From an uncultured Verrucomicrobiales bacterium (GTDB lineage Bacteria > Verrucomicrobiota > Verrucomicrobiia > Limisphaerales > JACDHS01), in NCBI GenBank assembly GCA_937983475.1, contig CALJZV010000394.1, positions 1 to 6,458 on the forward strand: a DNA stretch of 6,458 nucleotides. The letters run 5' to 3'. The translations under genes and the position numbers were made by a program. Position 1 is the stretch's first letter. Each line of letters begins with the position of its first letter. Shown here in pieces: positions 1 to 5,987 of this stretch. The notes beneath the pieces are model-generated. The model saw nothing but the letters and a program-made list of their open reading frames with translations, made no database searches and had not been told where the DNA came from.

Positions 1-417
1 CATGATGATGGCGGCAAAGGTTGAGCACAGAGTCATCAATACGGACAACGCCACGTTGGCCCGAGCCAAAAACGTCACCACGTTGGAGGCGGTTCCTCCG
101 GGGCAGCAGGCCACCAGAATAAGCCCGACGGCGAACGGCGTGGGCAGATCAAACAGGCGGGCGATGAGCCATCCCAGAAACGGCATGATGCTGTACTGGG
201 CCAGAAATCCTACGACCACCGGGCGCGGCATGCGAAGGACGGCCTTGAAATCATTGACACTCAGCGTGACGCCCATGCCGAGCATGACGACAGCCAGTCC
301 GGGCACGACGTAAGGTTGAAACCATGTAAGCGAGGGTGGATTAAGAAGGGCCAGGATGCCCGCGATGAGCACCCAGATCGGGAACAGATTGGTGAGTATG
401 GCCAGTGCGCGTTGCAT
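1..417 (-). CDS. Bile acid:sodium symporter (BASS/SBF) family transporter, N-terminal part
   Basis: This is the first 139 codons of an integral inner-membrane transporter; the gene continues past the left edge, and family members usually have about 300 residues. Translation shows successive hydrophobic segments near residues 5-25, 36-54, 67-89 and 95-139. The glycine-rich LGMGVTL motif (46-52) and the signature stretch CCPGGTASNV (104-113), followed by FLARANVALSVLMT, are typical of BASS proteins, where this region lies near the sodium and substrate sites. Members carry bile acids, pantoate, pyruvate or other organic anions with Na+; the substrate here cannot be read from the sequence. The ATG at 417-415 lies four bases after the response regulator stop. 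A GAGG sits only two bases upstream, too close to be a convincing ribosome binding site. Translation is probably coupled to the regulator gene. The family call is firm; the transported compound is unknown. Confidence 0.88.
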   Translation of the reverse strand, partial: MQRALAILTNLFPIWVLIAGILALLNPPSLTWFQPYVVPGLAVVMLGMGVTLSVNDFKAVLRMPRPVVVGFLAQYSIMPFLGWLIARLFDLPTPFAVGLILVACCPGGTASNVVTFLARANVALSVLMTLCSTFAAIIM

Positions 418-421
418 GGCC

Positions 422-1090
422 TCAGGTTCGTTTGTTTTGCATCCATTGGATGGCGGCCAGAACCAGCTCGCTGGCGCCGTTGACCTTGAGCTTCTCCTTG
501 ATGCGCGCCCGGAAGGAGTTGATGGTCGGAATGGTCAATTTCATTTCATCGGCGACCTGCCGCGTGCTGTAGCCTTGGCCAAGGAGTTGAAACACCTCCA
601 ATTCGCGCTGGCTGAGCAATTCCAGCGGCGACTTGACCGGCTCGGGGCGTCCTCCCACAAATTTGGAAATCATTTTGGCCGACATTTTTTCGCTCACGTA
701 AACCCCGCCCTTGAGCACCTGGCGGATGGCTTCCTTCACTTTTTTGTTGGCTTCCTGTTTCATCACATACCCATTGGCGCCCGCGCGCAGGGCGCGCTCA
801 GCGTAAAGGGATTCATCGTGCATGGAGAGCACCAGGATGGGCAGATTCCCCAAGTGCTCGCGAATGCTCTTGATGAGGTCAATGCCGTTGCCGTCGGCGA
901 GGGAGATATCCACGATGACCAAATCGGGCTGCGCTTTTGCGATGGCCTCGATGGTTCCTGTCACCTCCTCCGATTCGCCGCACGCTTCCAAATCGGCCTC
1001 CCGGTTGATGAGTTGGGCAAGACCCTCCCGGAACAATTGATGATCATCCACGATGAAGACCTTGCATTTGCGCAAGACTGTCGCATTCAT
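422..1090 (-). CDS. NarL/FixJ-type response regulator with LuxR-like DNA-binding domain
   Basis: A 222-residue cytoplasmic transcription regulator controlled by phosphorylation. The receiver domain spans about residues 9-125. It has the acidic pair D15/D16, phosphoacceptor D61 (in VIVDISL), switch residue S89 and conserved K111, so it should be phosphorylatable. A linker leads to a C-terminal LuxR-type helix-turn-helix (about 158-216) beginning LSQRELEVFQLL, with recognition-helix region TIPTINSFRARIKEKL. The start chosen is the ATG at 1090-1088, which puts the first receiver strand at the usual distance. An ATG two codons earlier (1096) is equally possible. An ATG at 1153 would overlap the kinase gene by 52 bases and add an unlike N-terminus. 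No Shine-Dalgarno is visible. It follows the hybrid kinase by 11 bases and precedes the BASS transporter by 4, so it is very probably the kinase's partner and may regulate the transporter. The DNA target is unknown. Confidence 0.95.
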   Translation of the reverse strand: MNATVLRKCKVFIVDDHQLFREGLAQLINREADLEACGESEEVTGTIEAIAKAQPDLVIVDISLADGNGIDLIKSIREHLGNLPILVLSMHDESLYAERALRAGANGYVMKQEANKKVKEAIRQVLKGGVYVSEKMSAKMISKFVGGRPEPVKSPLELLSQRELEVFQLLGQGYSTRQVADEMKLTIPTINSFRARIKEKLKVNGASELVLAAIQWMQNKRT

Positions 1091-1101
1091 GGCCATGAGG
1101 T

Positions 1102-3039
1102 CTAACCGATTTGAGGGTCGATGCTCAAGCCCGGACCAGTAGGGGCTGCGCATGGGAATGTTTCGGAAAAATAACAGGTGACGCTGGTTCCCCCCGTCGG
1201 TAAAGCGCGTGTGATTTCAAAACCGGCTCCGATCATCCGCGCCCGGTAATTCATGATGCGCAAACCCATGCCCAAGCCTGTTGAGGGTGACGGGATGCCA
1301 ACGCCATCGTCCGTGATGCTCAGGATCCACCGGTCCCTGCGGCGGTTGAGTTCCATGCAGATGCGGCGCGCCTTGCTGTGTTTGCCGGCGTTCATCAGGG
1401 CTTCGTGGGCGATATAATACAGATTTTCCGCCACGACGCTGTCGGTCAGTGAGGGCAATTGATTGCAGCAGAAATGGCACGGAATATGGAACAGTTCGGT
1501 AATGTTTCCGGCCAGTTCCTCCAGCGCGGAAACCAGTCCGTTGGCTTCCAAACGAACGGGAAACAATCCCCGAGCCAGGCTGCGGGTTTTGGAAAGGGCA
1601 TCATTGATCAGATCCGTGATTTTTTGAGCCTGTTCGGCGTGGGGCGAGGCGTGTTCCGCCAGTTCGTCGGCGAGAATTTGCGCCAGAAAGACCACGCCGC
1701 CCAGGTGCTGGCAGAGACCGTCGTGCAGGTCGTGGCCAATGCGCCGCTGCTCGCGGCCGCTGATTTCAAGAATTTCCCGTTGCAGTTTCTTTTGCTCGGT
1801 GATGTCGAACACCAGCGCCAGCCGCGCGGGCCGATCTGCAAACAGGAGCGGCATTGAGGTCACTTCGACGTCTATGGGAGTGCCGGTTCTCGAGCAGTGT
1901 CTCCAGGAACCCTGCCGCTTGGACTCACTCTGAATGTGAGGCAACTGCTCGGCCAGCGTGGCCAATTCCTCTTTTGGGCGAATATCCCGGATTGTCATGG
2001 CCAGAAATTCCGGGCGGGAATAGCCGTAGAGCTGAGAGGCTGCTTCATTGACCGCCAGAATTTCCAGCGATTGCCGGTCATAGACAAATATGGGCGTCGG
2101 GTTGCTGTCGAAGAGAATCCGGTAGCGTTTTTCCGAGGCCCGCAGTTCCTCCTGCGCCCGAATGCGCTGAAGCGCGCCCGCGCAATGGTCGGCAAGTTTC
2201 TGCAAAGTATTCAGGTCATCGGCATCGTAGTAATTTGCCTGATAGCTCTGGATGGAGAAGAACCCCAGAACCTGGTCGCCGTGCCGGATGGGCACGATGA
2301 TAATGGAGGCTGAAGGCCGGCTTTTGTCGCCGAAAGGAGTGAGGCCGGTTGGAGCACCGGTTGATTTGTCCCGCAGGATCAACTGTGGCCCCTCTTCGAG
2401 CACCTTCCGCAGCAGGGGCGTCAGCTCCGTGCCCAGGTTGTCCGGGGCCACCTCGCGCCGTTGGCCTTCGACAATGTCCACGTCGAAGAGGTGATAGAAT
2501 TTATCCTGGTCGGCTGCGTAAAGGTCCAAAAAACAACTGTCCCAGCCGAGCAGTTCGTCAGCGGCGTTGATAATGATCTTGGCCGCGTCGGCGGGGACGC
2601 TGGCGGAACTCAACTGCTGGCCCAACCTGGAAAATACCTCGTATTGTTTGTTCAGCGCCCGGCGGCGCTCGGCCTCGCGGATTTCCCGGGCAATCGCCGG
2701 CGCCAGGCGCATCAGGTTGCTTTTGCGGATGCAGTCGCGCGCGCCGGCTTTCATGGCATGCACGGCCATGTCCTCCTCGATGACGCCTGAAACTATTAGA
2801 AATGGAATGTCCAGTTGGCGCTTGCTGCACAGGCGCAGCACTTCCAGCCCGTTGCATTGCGGCATGGTGAAGTCGCACAGGATGACATCCCATTTCTCAT
2901 CAAGGGCTCTGGCTACCTCATCGGAAGACTGTGCCCGCCGCCACTGCACGGAAAAGCCGCCCCGTTCCATGGCGCGGGCCATCAGGCGTGCATCCGCCTC
3001 ATTGTCGTCCACAATCAACACTTGAAGGTTTGGTTTCAT
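1102..3039 (-). CDS. Hybrid sensor histidine kinase: receiver-GAF-PAS-HisKA_3-HATPase
   Basis: A 645-residue kinase with no membrane segment or signal peptide, so it probably acts in the cytoplasm. Order of domains: N-terminal receiver (about 5-120; D11/D12, phosphoacceptor D56 in LCDFTMP, S84, K106); GAF-like domain (about 130-295, preceded by a charged helix); PAS domain (about 302-418, ending DITEQKK); HisKA_3 dimerisation domain with motif RRIGHDLHDGL, the likely phosphorylated histidine being H439; HATPase_c with N-box E546-N550-H554, G-box DDGVGI (577-582), GLGMGLRIM (588-596) and GGTSV (616-620). All residues needed for phosphotransfer are present. HisKA_3 kinases normally pair with NarL-type regulators, which fits the next gene 11 bases downstream. 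The ATG at 3039 is chosen because the receiver begins right after it; a TTG at 3099 would add 20 residues and start 9 bases after the glycosyltransferase stop. The N-terminal receiver suggests control by another kinase. The ligands of GAF and PAS are unknown. Confidence 0.95.
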   Translation of the reverse strand: MKPNLQVLIVDDNEADARLMARAMERGGFSVQWRRAQSSDEVARALDEKWDVILCDFTMPQCNGLEVLRLCSKRQLDIPFLIVSGVIEEDMAVHAMKAGARDCIRKSNLMRLAPAIAREIREAERRRALNKQYEVFSRLGQQLSSASVPADAAKIIINAADELLGWDSCFLDLYAADQDKFYHLFDVDIVEGQRREVAPDNLGTELTPLLRKVLEEGPQLILRDKSTGAPTGLTPFGDKSRPSASIIIVPIRHGDQVLGFFSIQSYQANYYDADDLNTLQKLADHCAGALQRIRAQEELRASEKRYRILFDSNPTPIFVYDRQSLEILAVNEAASQLYGYSRPEFLAMTIRDIRPKEELATLAEQLPHIQSESKRQGSWRHCSRTGTPIDVEVTSMPLLFADRPARLALVFDITEQKKLQREILEISGREQRRIGHDLHDGLCQHLGGVVFLAQILADELAEHASPHAEQAQKITDLINDALSKTRSLARGLFPVRLEANGLVSALEELAGNITELFHIPCHFCCNQLPSLTDSVVAENLYYIAHEALMNAGKHSKARRICMELNRRRDRWILSITDDGVGIPSPSTGLGMGLRIMNYRARMIGAGFEITRALPTGGTSVTCYFSETFPCAAPTGPGLSIDPQIG

Positions 3040-3090
3040 GGACACACCCAAGGGTGCCTGGTCTTTATTCGGAGGGCATTGATAAATTGA

Positions 3091-3108
3091 GCCTGACAAG
3101 AGTCTGGC
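3091..3108 (-). terminator. Hairpin directly after the glycosyltransferase stop codon, possible weak terminator
   Basis: On the minus strand, GCCAGAC and GTCAGGC flank a four-base TCTT loop, giving a seven-pair stem with one central A/A mismatch. It begins immediately after the TAA stop of the glycosyltransferase gene. The bases after it (TCAATTTATC) are only moderately T-rich, so termination in the minus direction would be weak. Read on the plus strand the same hairpin is followed by a better T-rich run (about 3109-3120), but no plus-strand gene ends here. It could be a partial terminator separating the glycosyltransferase from the kinase operon, or a chance structure. Confidence 0.3.
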
Positions 3109-3972
3109 TTATTTGTTTTTGGGCGGCCCAGGAAGCGGCTGGGGCGCTCGTAAGCGTGAATAAATCCATCGCTCCAGCGGGCGCAACGGTCGCAGCCATT
3201 CGTAAATCGGTGAATAAATAAGCCGCAGCCGGATGACCGAAAGAAGCATCACCAGCGAAGTGCGTCCCAGGGTGACTTTGGAGCCGATTTTGTCCGTCCA
3301 TTCGGTCGGCACCTCAAGAATGCTGAAGCCAGCCCGCTTCAGGGCGTAAAGCAGGTTGATGTCAAAAGCCATGTCGGCGATGCGCAGCGACGAATGAATT
3401 TGCTCCACAGCCGCGCGGCGAATGACTTTGGCGCCGCATTGGGTGTCCTTGATATTCATCCGGAAGAGGGTCTGCACGATGAAATGAAAGCCCCGGCTGG
3501 CGAACTGGCGTTTGCGGGTCTGCTCCTGATGGAGAATGGCCCCGGGCAGCCAGCGGGACGCGATCACGCAGTCGGCCTGCTCCATACGCTTCACCAAATC
3601 GTGGAACGCGTAGGGCGGGGTGGCGCCGTCGGCGTCCACATAGCCAATCAGGTCAGCAAGGGGAGCGAGTTTGAGGCCCTCGATCAACGCGCCCCCTTTG
3701 CCGATGGGCGCAGGAAAATCCAGGGCGCGAATTTCCGGAAACTCTGCTGCTACCTTGTGGACCACGCTCAGGGTGTTGTCCACGCAGCCGTTCAGCACCA
3801 CGACCATCTGGAACTTTCCAACGTAATGCTTCCGGAAGTAGGCGGTGTAATCCCTTAGCAAAGGCTCGATCCGCTTTTCCTCATTGTAGGCCGGAACCAG
3901 CAGCAACAGGCTTGGCGCGCCGGGTTGTTCCGGCTTTGATGCGGCCTTCGTTCCTGGCAGGTTGGCGGACAT
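3109..3972 (-). CDS. Family 2 glycosyltransferase, polyprenyl/dolichyl-phosphate glucosyltransferase-like
   Basis: A 287-residue GT-A fold enzyme that probably moves a sugar from a nucleotide donor to a polyprenyl phosphate at the inner face of the membrane. Visible motifs are VPAYNEE (26-32) at the first strand, a NGCVDNT stretch for nucleotide binding, GKGGAL (91-96), the metal-binding YVDADG with DAD at 113-115, DTQCGAK (176-182), AFDINLLY (202-209) and WTDKIGSK (225-232). The last three motifs resemble the Alg5-like group more than DPM1 or cellulose-synthase-type members. No clear transmembrane helix is present; a hydrophobic, arginine-rich C-terminal part may bind the membrane. The ATG at 3972 is chosen over a GTG at 3981 because neither has a Shine-Dalgarno and ATG is the stronger codon. 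It stands first on the minus strand, divergent from purN, with 69 bases to the kinase gene. The exact sugar and lipid are inferred from family resemblance only. Confidence 0.9.
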   Translation of the reverse strand: MSANLPGTKAASKPEQPGAPSLLLLVPAYNEEKRIEPLLRDYTAYFRKHYVGKFQMVVVLNGCVDNTLSVVHKVAAEFPEIRALDFPAPIGKGGALIEGLKLAPLADLIGYVDADGATPPYAFHDLVKRMEQADCVIASRWLPGAILHQEQTRKRQFASRGFHFIVQTLFRMNIKDTQCGAKVIRRAAVEQIHSSLRIADMAFDINLLYALKRAGFSILEVPTEWTDKIGSKVTLGRTSLVMLLSVIRLRLIYSPIYEWLRPLRPLERWIYSRLRAPQPLPGPPKNK

Positions 3973-4057
3973 TTCAGTCACGCGGTGTCAGTAGCAGAGT
4001 GTTGGAAAACAGTCGAGCGATGAAACAAGCAAGCCGTCCCGAGGCCCGCGTTACACG

Positions 4058-4095
4058 TCGAAGCCAGGATTAGCGAAGTCATCCTGGGCTTGCGA
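4058..4095. repeat. Imperfect palindrome in the divergent gap upstream of purN
   Basis: The left arm TCG-AAGCC-AGGAT (4058-4070) pairs with the right arm ATCCT-G-GGCTT-G-CGA (4081-4095) through 13 base pairs interrupted by two single unpaired G bases on the right arm, around a ten-base loop. No T-run follows on the plus strand, so it is not an obvious terminator. It lies between the divergent glycosyltransferase and purN genes and ends on the first base of an ATG (4095) in frame with purN. It could be an operator, an mRNA leader hairpin affecting purN, or a copy of a dispersed palindromic repeat. A single copy cannot distinguish these. Confidence 0.45.
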
Positions 4096-4124
4096 TGCGC
4101 GGCAATCTGAGACAAGAAAGGCGC

Positions 4125-4751
4125 GTGAATTCGTCTGCACCTTACCGTTTGGGCATTCTGGGATCCGGCAAAGGCTCCAACATGGTGGCCATCGCCGAGG
4201 CTTGCGCCGCAGCAAAAATCCCCGCCGACATCGCCATTGTCCTGAGCGATGTTCCTGACGCAGGCATCCTGGAGCGCGCCCGCGAGCGCGGCCTTGACGC
4301 GCGGCACGTTCCTCCGGGCAAGTTTCGCACCAAGCTGGACGAGCAGGCCGAATTGGCAGTTATCGCTGCCTTGCGCGACGCCAAGGTGGACCTGGTGGTG
4401 CTGGCCGGGTTTATGCGGATTCTCAAGGGCGAGTTCCTGCGTGTTTTTGAAAACCGCGTTGTAAACATTCACCCCTCGCTTCTACCGGCGTTTCCTGGCC
4501 TGGCGGCCTGGAAGCAGGCGCTCGATTACGGCGTCAAAGTCACCGGATGCACGGTGCATTTCGTGGATCAGGGCGTGGACACTGGTCCGATCATCGCGCA
4601 GGAAACTGTCCCGGTGCTTCCTGGGGACACCGCAGAAACCCTGCACGAACGCATTCAACAGGCCGAAAGAAAATTATACCCCGCATGCGTCGCCGCGCTG
4701 GCATCTGGACGGGTGAAAGTCCAGGGACGTCACGCCTTGTGGAAAATGTAA
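4125..4751 (+). CDS. purN: Phosphoribosylglycinamide (GAR) formyltransferase
   Basis: This cytoplasmic enzyme transfers the formyl group of 10-formyltetrahydrofolate to GAR, the third step of de novo purine synthesis. With this start it has 208 residues, close to the 212 of the E. coli enzyme. It shows the phosphate-binding loop GSGKGSN (13-19), the strand VDLVVLAGFMRIL (88-100), the catalytic NIHPSLLP stretch with N114 and H116, and D152 in VDTGP, matching the E. coli triad N106, H108 and D144. The start is uncertain. GTG at 4125 is preferred because AAAGG lies just upstream (spacing only three bases) and it leaves a normal short N-terminus. An ATG at 4095 would add ten residues and overlaps the palindrome at 4058-4095. 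It is divergent from the glycosyltransferase and leads a plus-strand run with a small basic gene and hisG; the gap to the next gene is 16 bases. Function is near certain. Confidence 0.95.
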   Translation: MNSSAPYRLGILGSGKGSNMVAIAEACAAAKIPADIAIVLSDVPDAGILERARERGLDARHVPPGKFRTKLDEQAELAVIAALRDAKVDLVVLAGFMRILKGEFLRVFENRVVNIHPSLLPAFPGLAAWKQALDYGVKVTGCTVHFVDQGVDTGPIIAQETVPVLPGDTAETLHERIQQAERKLYPACVAALASGRVKVQGRHALWKM

Positions 4752-4767
4752 GCGCGATTTGCCTCCG

Positions 4768-4911
4768 ATGAAGAAAAAGGCCGCAAAGAAAAAAATCGCT
4801 TTCCCGCGCCGACAATGGCAAATCAATCCGGCCACGCGCGTGAAGGACTCGGCCAAAAAGTATTCCCGCGCCAAGGCTAAACGCGACAAGCGCCATGAAG
4901 AACAACCATAA
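4768..4911 (+). CDS. Small lysine/arginine-rich protein of unknown function (47 aa)
   Basis: This 47-codon gene starts at ATG 4768 and stops at TAA 4909-4911, overlapping the hisG start by 17 bases in another frame. The product is very basic: it opens with MKKKAAKKK, has a central stretch RRQWQINPATRVKDSAKKYS (residues 14-33) and ends in a charged KAKRDKRHEEQP tail. No membrane segment, signal or known catalytic motif is seen. The central aromatic-plus-TRVK stretch looks like a conserved core rather than random low complexity, and the gene fills the purN-hisG gap almost exactly, which supports it being real. No Shine-Dalgarno is visible. A nucleic-acid or ribosome-associated role is an inference from charge and from the neighbouring ribosomal protein gene. 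The family is not recognised with certainty. Translation probably couples into hisG. Confidence 0.7.
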   Translation: MKKKAAKKKIAFPRRQWQINPATRVKDSAKKYSRAKAKRDKRHEEQP

Positions 4912-5782
4912 TCACATTCTCAGGCTGGGCCTGCCCAAGGGCAGCCTGCAGGAGGCGACCATTGAAAAAATGGGCCGGGCGGGCTTCAACATCCAGATCA
5001 GCAGTCGTTCCTATGTTCCCTACGTGGACGACAAGGAAATGGAAATCCGCCTTATCCGGGCGCAGGAAATCAGCCGTTACGTCGAGCACGGATACCTGGA
5101 CTGCGGCATCACCGGCCATGACTGGGTAAAGGAAAACGGCTCCGATGTGCATGAGGTGGGTGAGTTTCTCTTCAGCAAGGCCACCCGTCAGGCGGCCCGC
5201 TGGGTGCTGGCTGTTCCAGAAAATTCCCCAGTGCAGAGCGTCAAGGACCTCGAGGGTAAGCGCATTGCCACCGAGGTCGTCAATTTGACCAAAAAATGGC
5301 TGGCCAGCCACGGCGTTAAAGCCGAAGTTGAATTTTCCTGGGGCGCGACCGAGGTCAAGGCTCACGAACTGGTGGACGCCATCGTGGAGATCACCGAGAC
5401 CGCTTCCTCCCTGCGCGCCAACAAGCTTCGCATTGTGGACACCCTCCTGACCTCCACGCCGCGCCTCATTGTCAACCACGATTCGTGGAAAAACGAGTGG
5501 AAGCGCAAGAAAATTGAAACCATGGCCATGCTGCTGCGCGGCGCTCTGGAGGCCGAGGCCAAAGTCGGCCTGAAGATGAACATCGAGGAGAAAAACTTGG
5601 CCCGTTTGCTCGAAACTTTGCCGGCGTTGCGCAACCCAACCATCTCCACATTGAGCCAAAAAGGTTGGGTGGCCGTAGAAACGATTATTGACGAACACAT
5701 CGTTCGAGAGTTTATTCCACAGCTCAAAGCGGCGGGAGCTGAAGGAATTATTGAATACCCGCTGAACAAAGTAGTATATTGA
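4895..5782 (+). CDS. hisG: ATP phosphoribosyltransferase, long form
   Basis: This enzyme condenses ATP with PRPP to give phosphoribosyl-ATP, the committed first step of histidine synthesis, in the cytoplasm. The 295 residues match the long form (E. coli 299). The catalytic two-lobe domain begins LRLGLPKGSL (9-18), includes GYLDCGITGHDW (66-77) and the PRPP-loop region DAIVEITETASSLRAN (161-176). The C-terminal PII-like regulatory domain (about 221-293) reads from KVGLKMNI to EGIIEYPLNKVV and in the family mediates histidine feedback inhibition, so no HisZ partner is expected. One oddity is A170 in the PRPP loop, where glycine is usual (TETG or STG). The ATG at 4895 is chosen because the first beta strand follows at once. 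It overlaps the small basic gene upstream by 17 bases and is followed 16 bases later by a bS22-like gene. A promoter-like sequence lies in its last 32 bases. Confidence 0.97.
   Translation: MKNNHNHILRLGLPKGSLQEATIEKMGRAGFNIQISSRSYVPYVDDKEMEIRLIRAQEISRYVEHGYLDCGITGHDWVKENGSDVHEVGEFLFSKATRQAARWVLAVPENSPVQSVKDLEGKRIATEVVNLTKKWLASHGVKAEVEFSWGATEVKAHELVDAIVEITETASSLRANKLRIVDTLLTSTPRLIVNHDSWKNEWKRKKIETMAMLLRGALEAEAKVGLKMNIEEKNLARLLETLPALRNPTISTLSQKGWVAVETIIDEHIVREFIPQLKAAGAEGIIEYPLNKVVY
5751..5780 (+). promoter_or_regulatory. Candidate sigma-70-type promoter inside the end of hisG
   Basis: TTGAAT (5751-5756) and TATATT (5775-5780) are 18 bases apart and match the -35 and -10 consensus at four of six and five of six positions. 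They fall in the last codons of hisG, in a GC-rich background where such AT-rich hexamers are uncommon. Transcription would begin near 5787 and leave a leader of about 12 A-rich bases before the bS22-like start at 5799. This would give a ribosomal protein gene its own strong expression apart from hisG. The call is sequence resemblance only; the codons also encode conserved HisG residues. Confidence 0.4.
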
Positions 5783-5798
5783 ACGCAAAACATAACGT

Positions 5799-5900
5799 AT
5801 GGGTTCGCTGAAAAAACGTAGAAAAGCCAAGATCAACAAGCATAAGCGGCGCAAGAAGCTTCGCGCCAACCGCCACAAGAAACGCACTTGGCAGAAGTAA
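5799..5900 (+). CDS. bS22/mS38-like small ribosomal protein (AURKAIP1/COX24 domain), 33 aa
   Basis: A 33-residue gene with ATG at 5799 and TAA at 5898-5900, too short for usual gene calling. The product is almost all lysine and arginine, opens MGSLKKRRKAKINKHK, continues KLRANRHKKR and ends TWQK. Length, the MGS start and the basic pattern match the AURKAIP1/COX24 domain family, which includes mitochondrial mS38 and the actinobacterial 33-residue bS22 protein of the small ribosomal subunit located near the decoding region. By analogy it should bind 16S rRNA in the small subunit; this is inference from family resemblance. No Shine-Dalgarno is present; the leader is A-rich (GCAAAACATAACGT). It sits 16 bases after hisG and may be transcribed with it or from the candidate promoter at 5751-5780. 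A hairpin with a T-rich tail follows at 5939. An unrelated basic peptide cannot be excluded but is unlikely. Confidence 0.85.
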   Translation: MGSLKKRRKAKINKHKRRKKLRANRHKKRTWQK

Positions 5901-5938
5901 TCTCTGCCCCACGTTTCGGCGAGTTATCAGGCATTTTG

Positions 5939-5980
5939 ACAGCGCAGCTCTCCTTTGGGGCTGCGCTGTTCGTTCCTTTT
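5939..5980 (+). terminator. Rho-independent terminator-like hairpin after the bS22-like gene
   Basis: ACAGCGCAGC (5939-5948) and GCTGCGCTGT (5960-5969) form a perfect ten-pair stem around an eleven-base loop, followed by the T-rich tail TCGTTCCTTTT (5970-5980). It lies 38 bases after the bS22-like stop and should end the purN-hisG-bS22 transcript. The T-run is broken by C and G bases, so it may be leaky. The next gene starts only seven bases beyond the tail, which leaves little room for a separate promoter and suggests partial read-through. Confidence 0.7.
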
Positions 5981-5987
5981 CCACCGC

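Noticed and set aside
2..313. A 103-codon plus-strand frame at the left edge
   Set aside because: The opposite strand encodes an unmistakable BASS transporter over the same bases.
356..1105. A 249-codon open frame on the plus strand across the response regulator gene
   Set aside because: It is the antisense shadow of the regulator; its translation has no recognisable domain, while the minus-strand frame has all receiver and helix-turn-helix residues.
3394..3858. A 154-codon plus-strand frame opposite the glycosyltransferase
   Set aside because: The minus-strand frame carries the DAD, DTQCGAK and GSK motifs; the plus-strand translation resembles nothing.
3973..4124. Promoters for the divergent glycosyltransferase and purN genes
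   Set aside because: Promoters must exist here, but no hexamer pair with good spacing was seen on either strand, so none is annotated.
3978..4472. A 164-codon minus-strand frame opposite purN
   Set aside because: It is antisense to the catalytic core of PurN and overlaps the divergent gap; no protein family is visible.
4877..5887. A 336-codon minus-strand frame opposite hisG
   Set aside because: It is a shadow of hisG and of the two small basic genes; its translation shows no family resemblance and the plus-strand HisG is complete.
5936..5964. A promoter with the perfect -35 hexamer TTGACA before the lipoprotein gene
   Set aside because: The bases 16-18 downstream are GC-rich (GGCTGCG) with no -10 element, and the hexamer overlaps the terminator stem.
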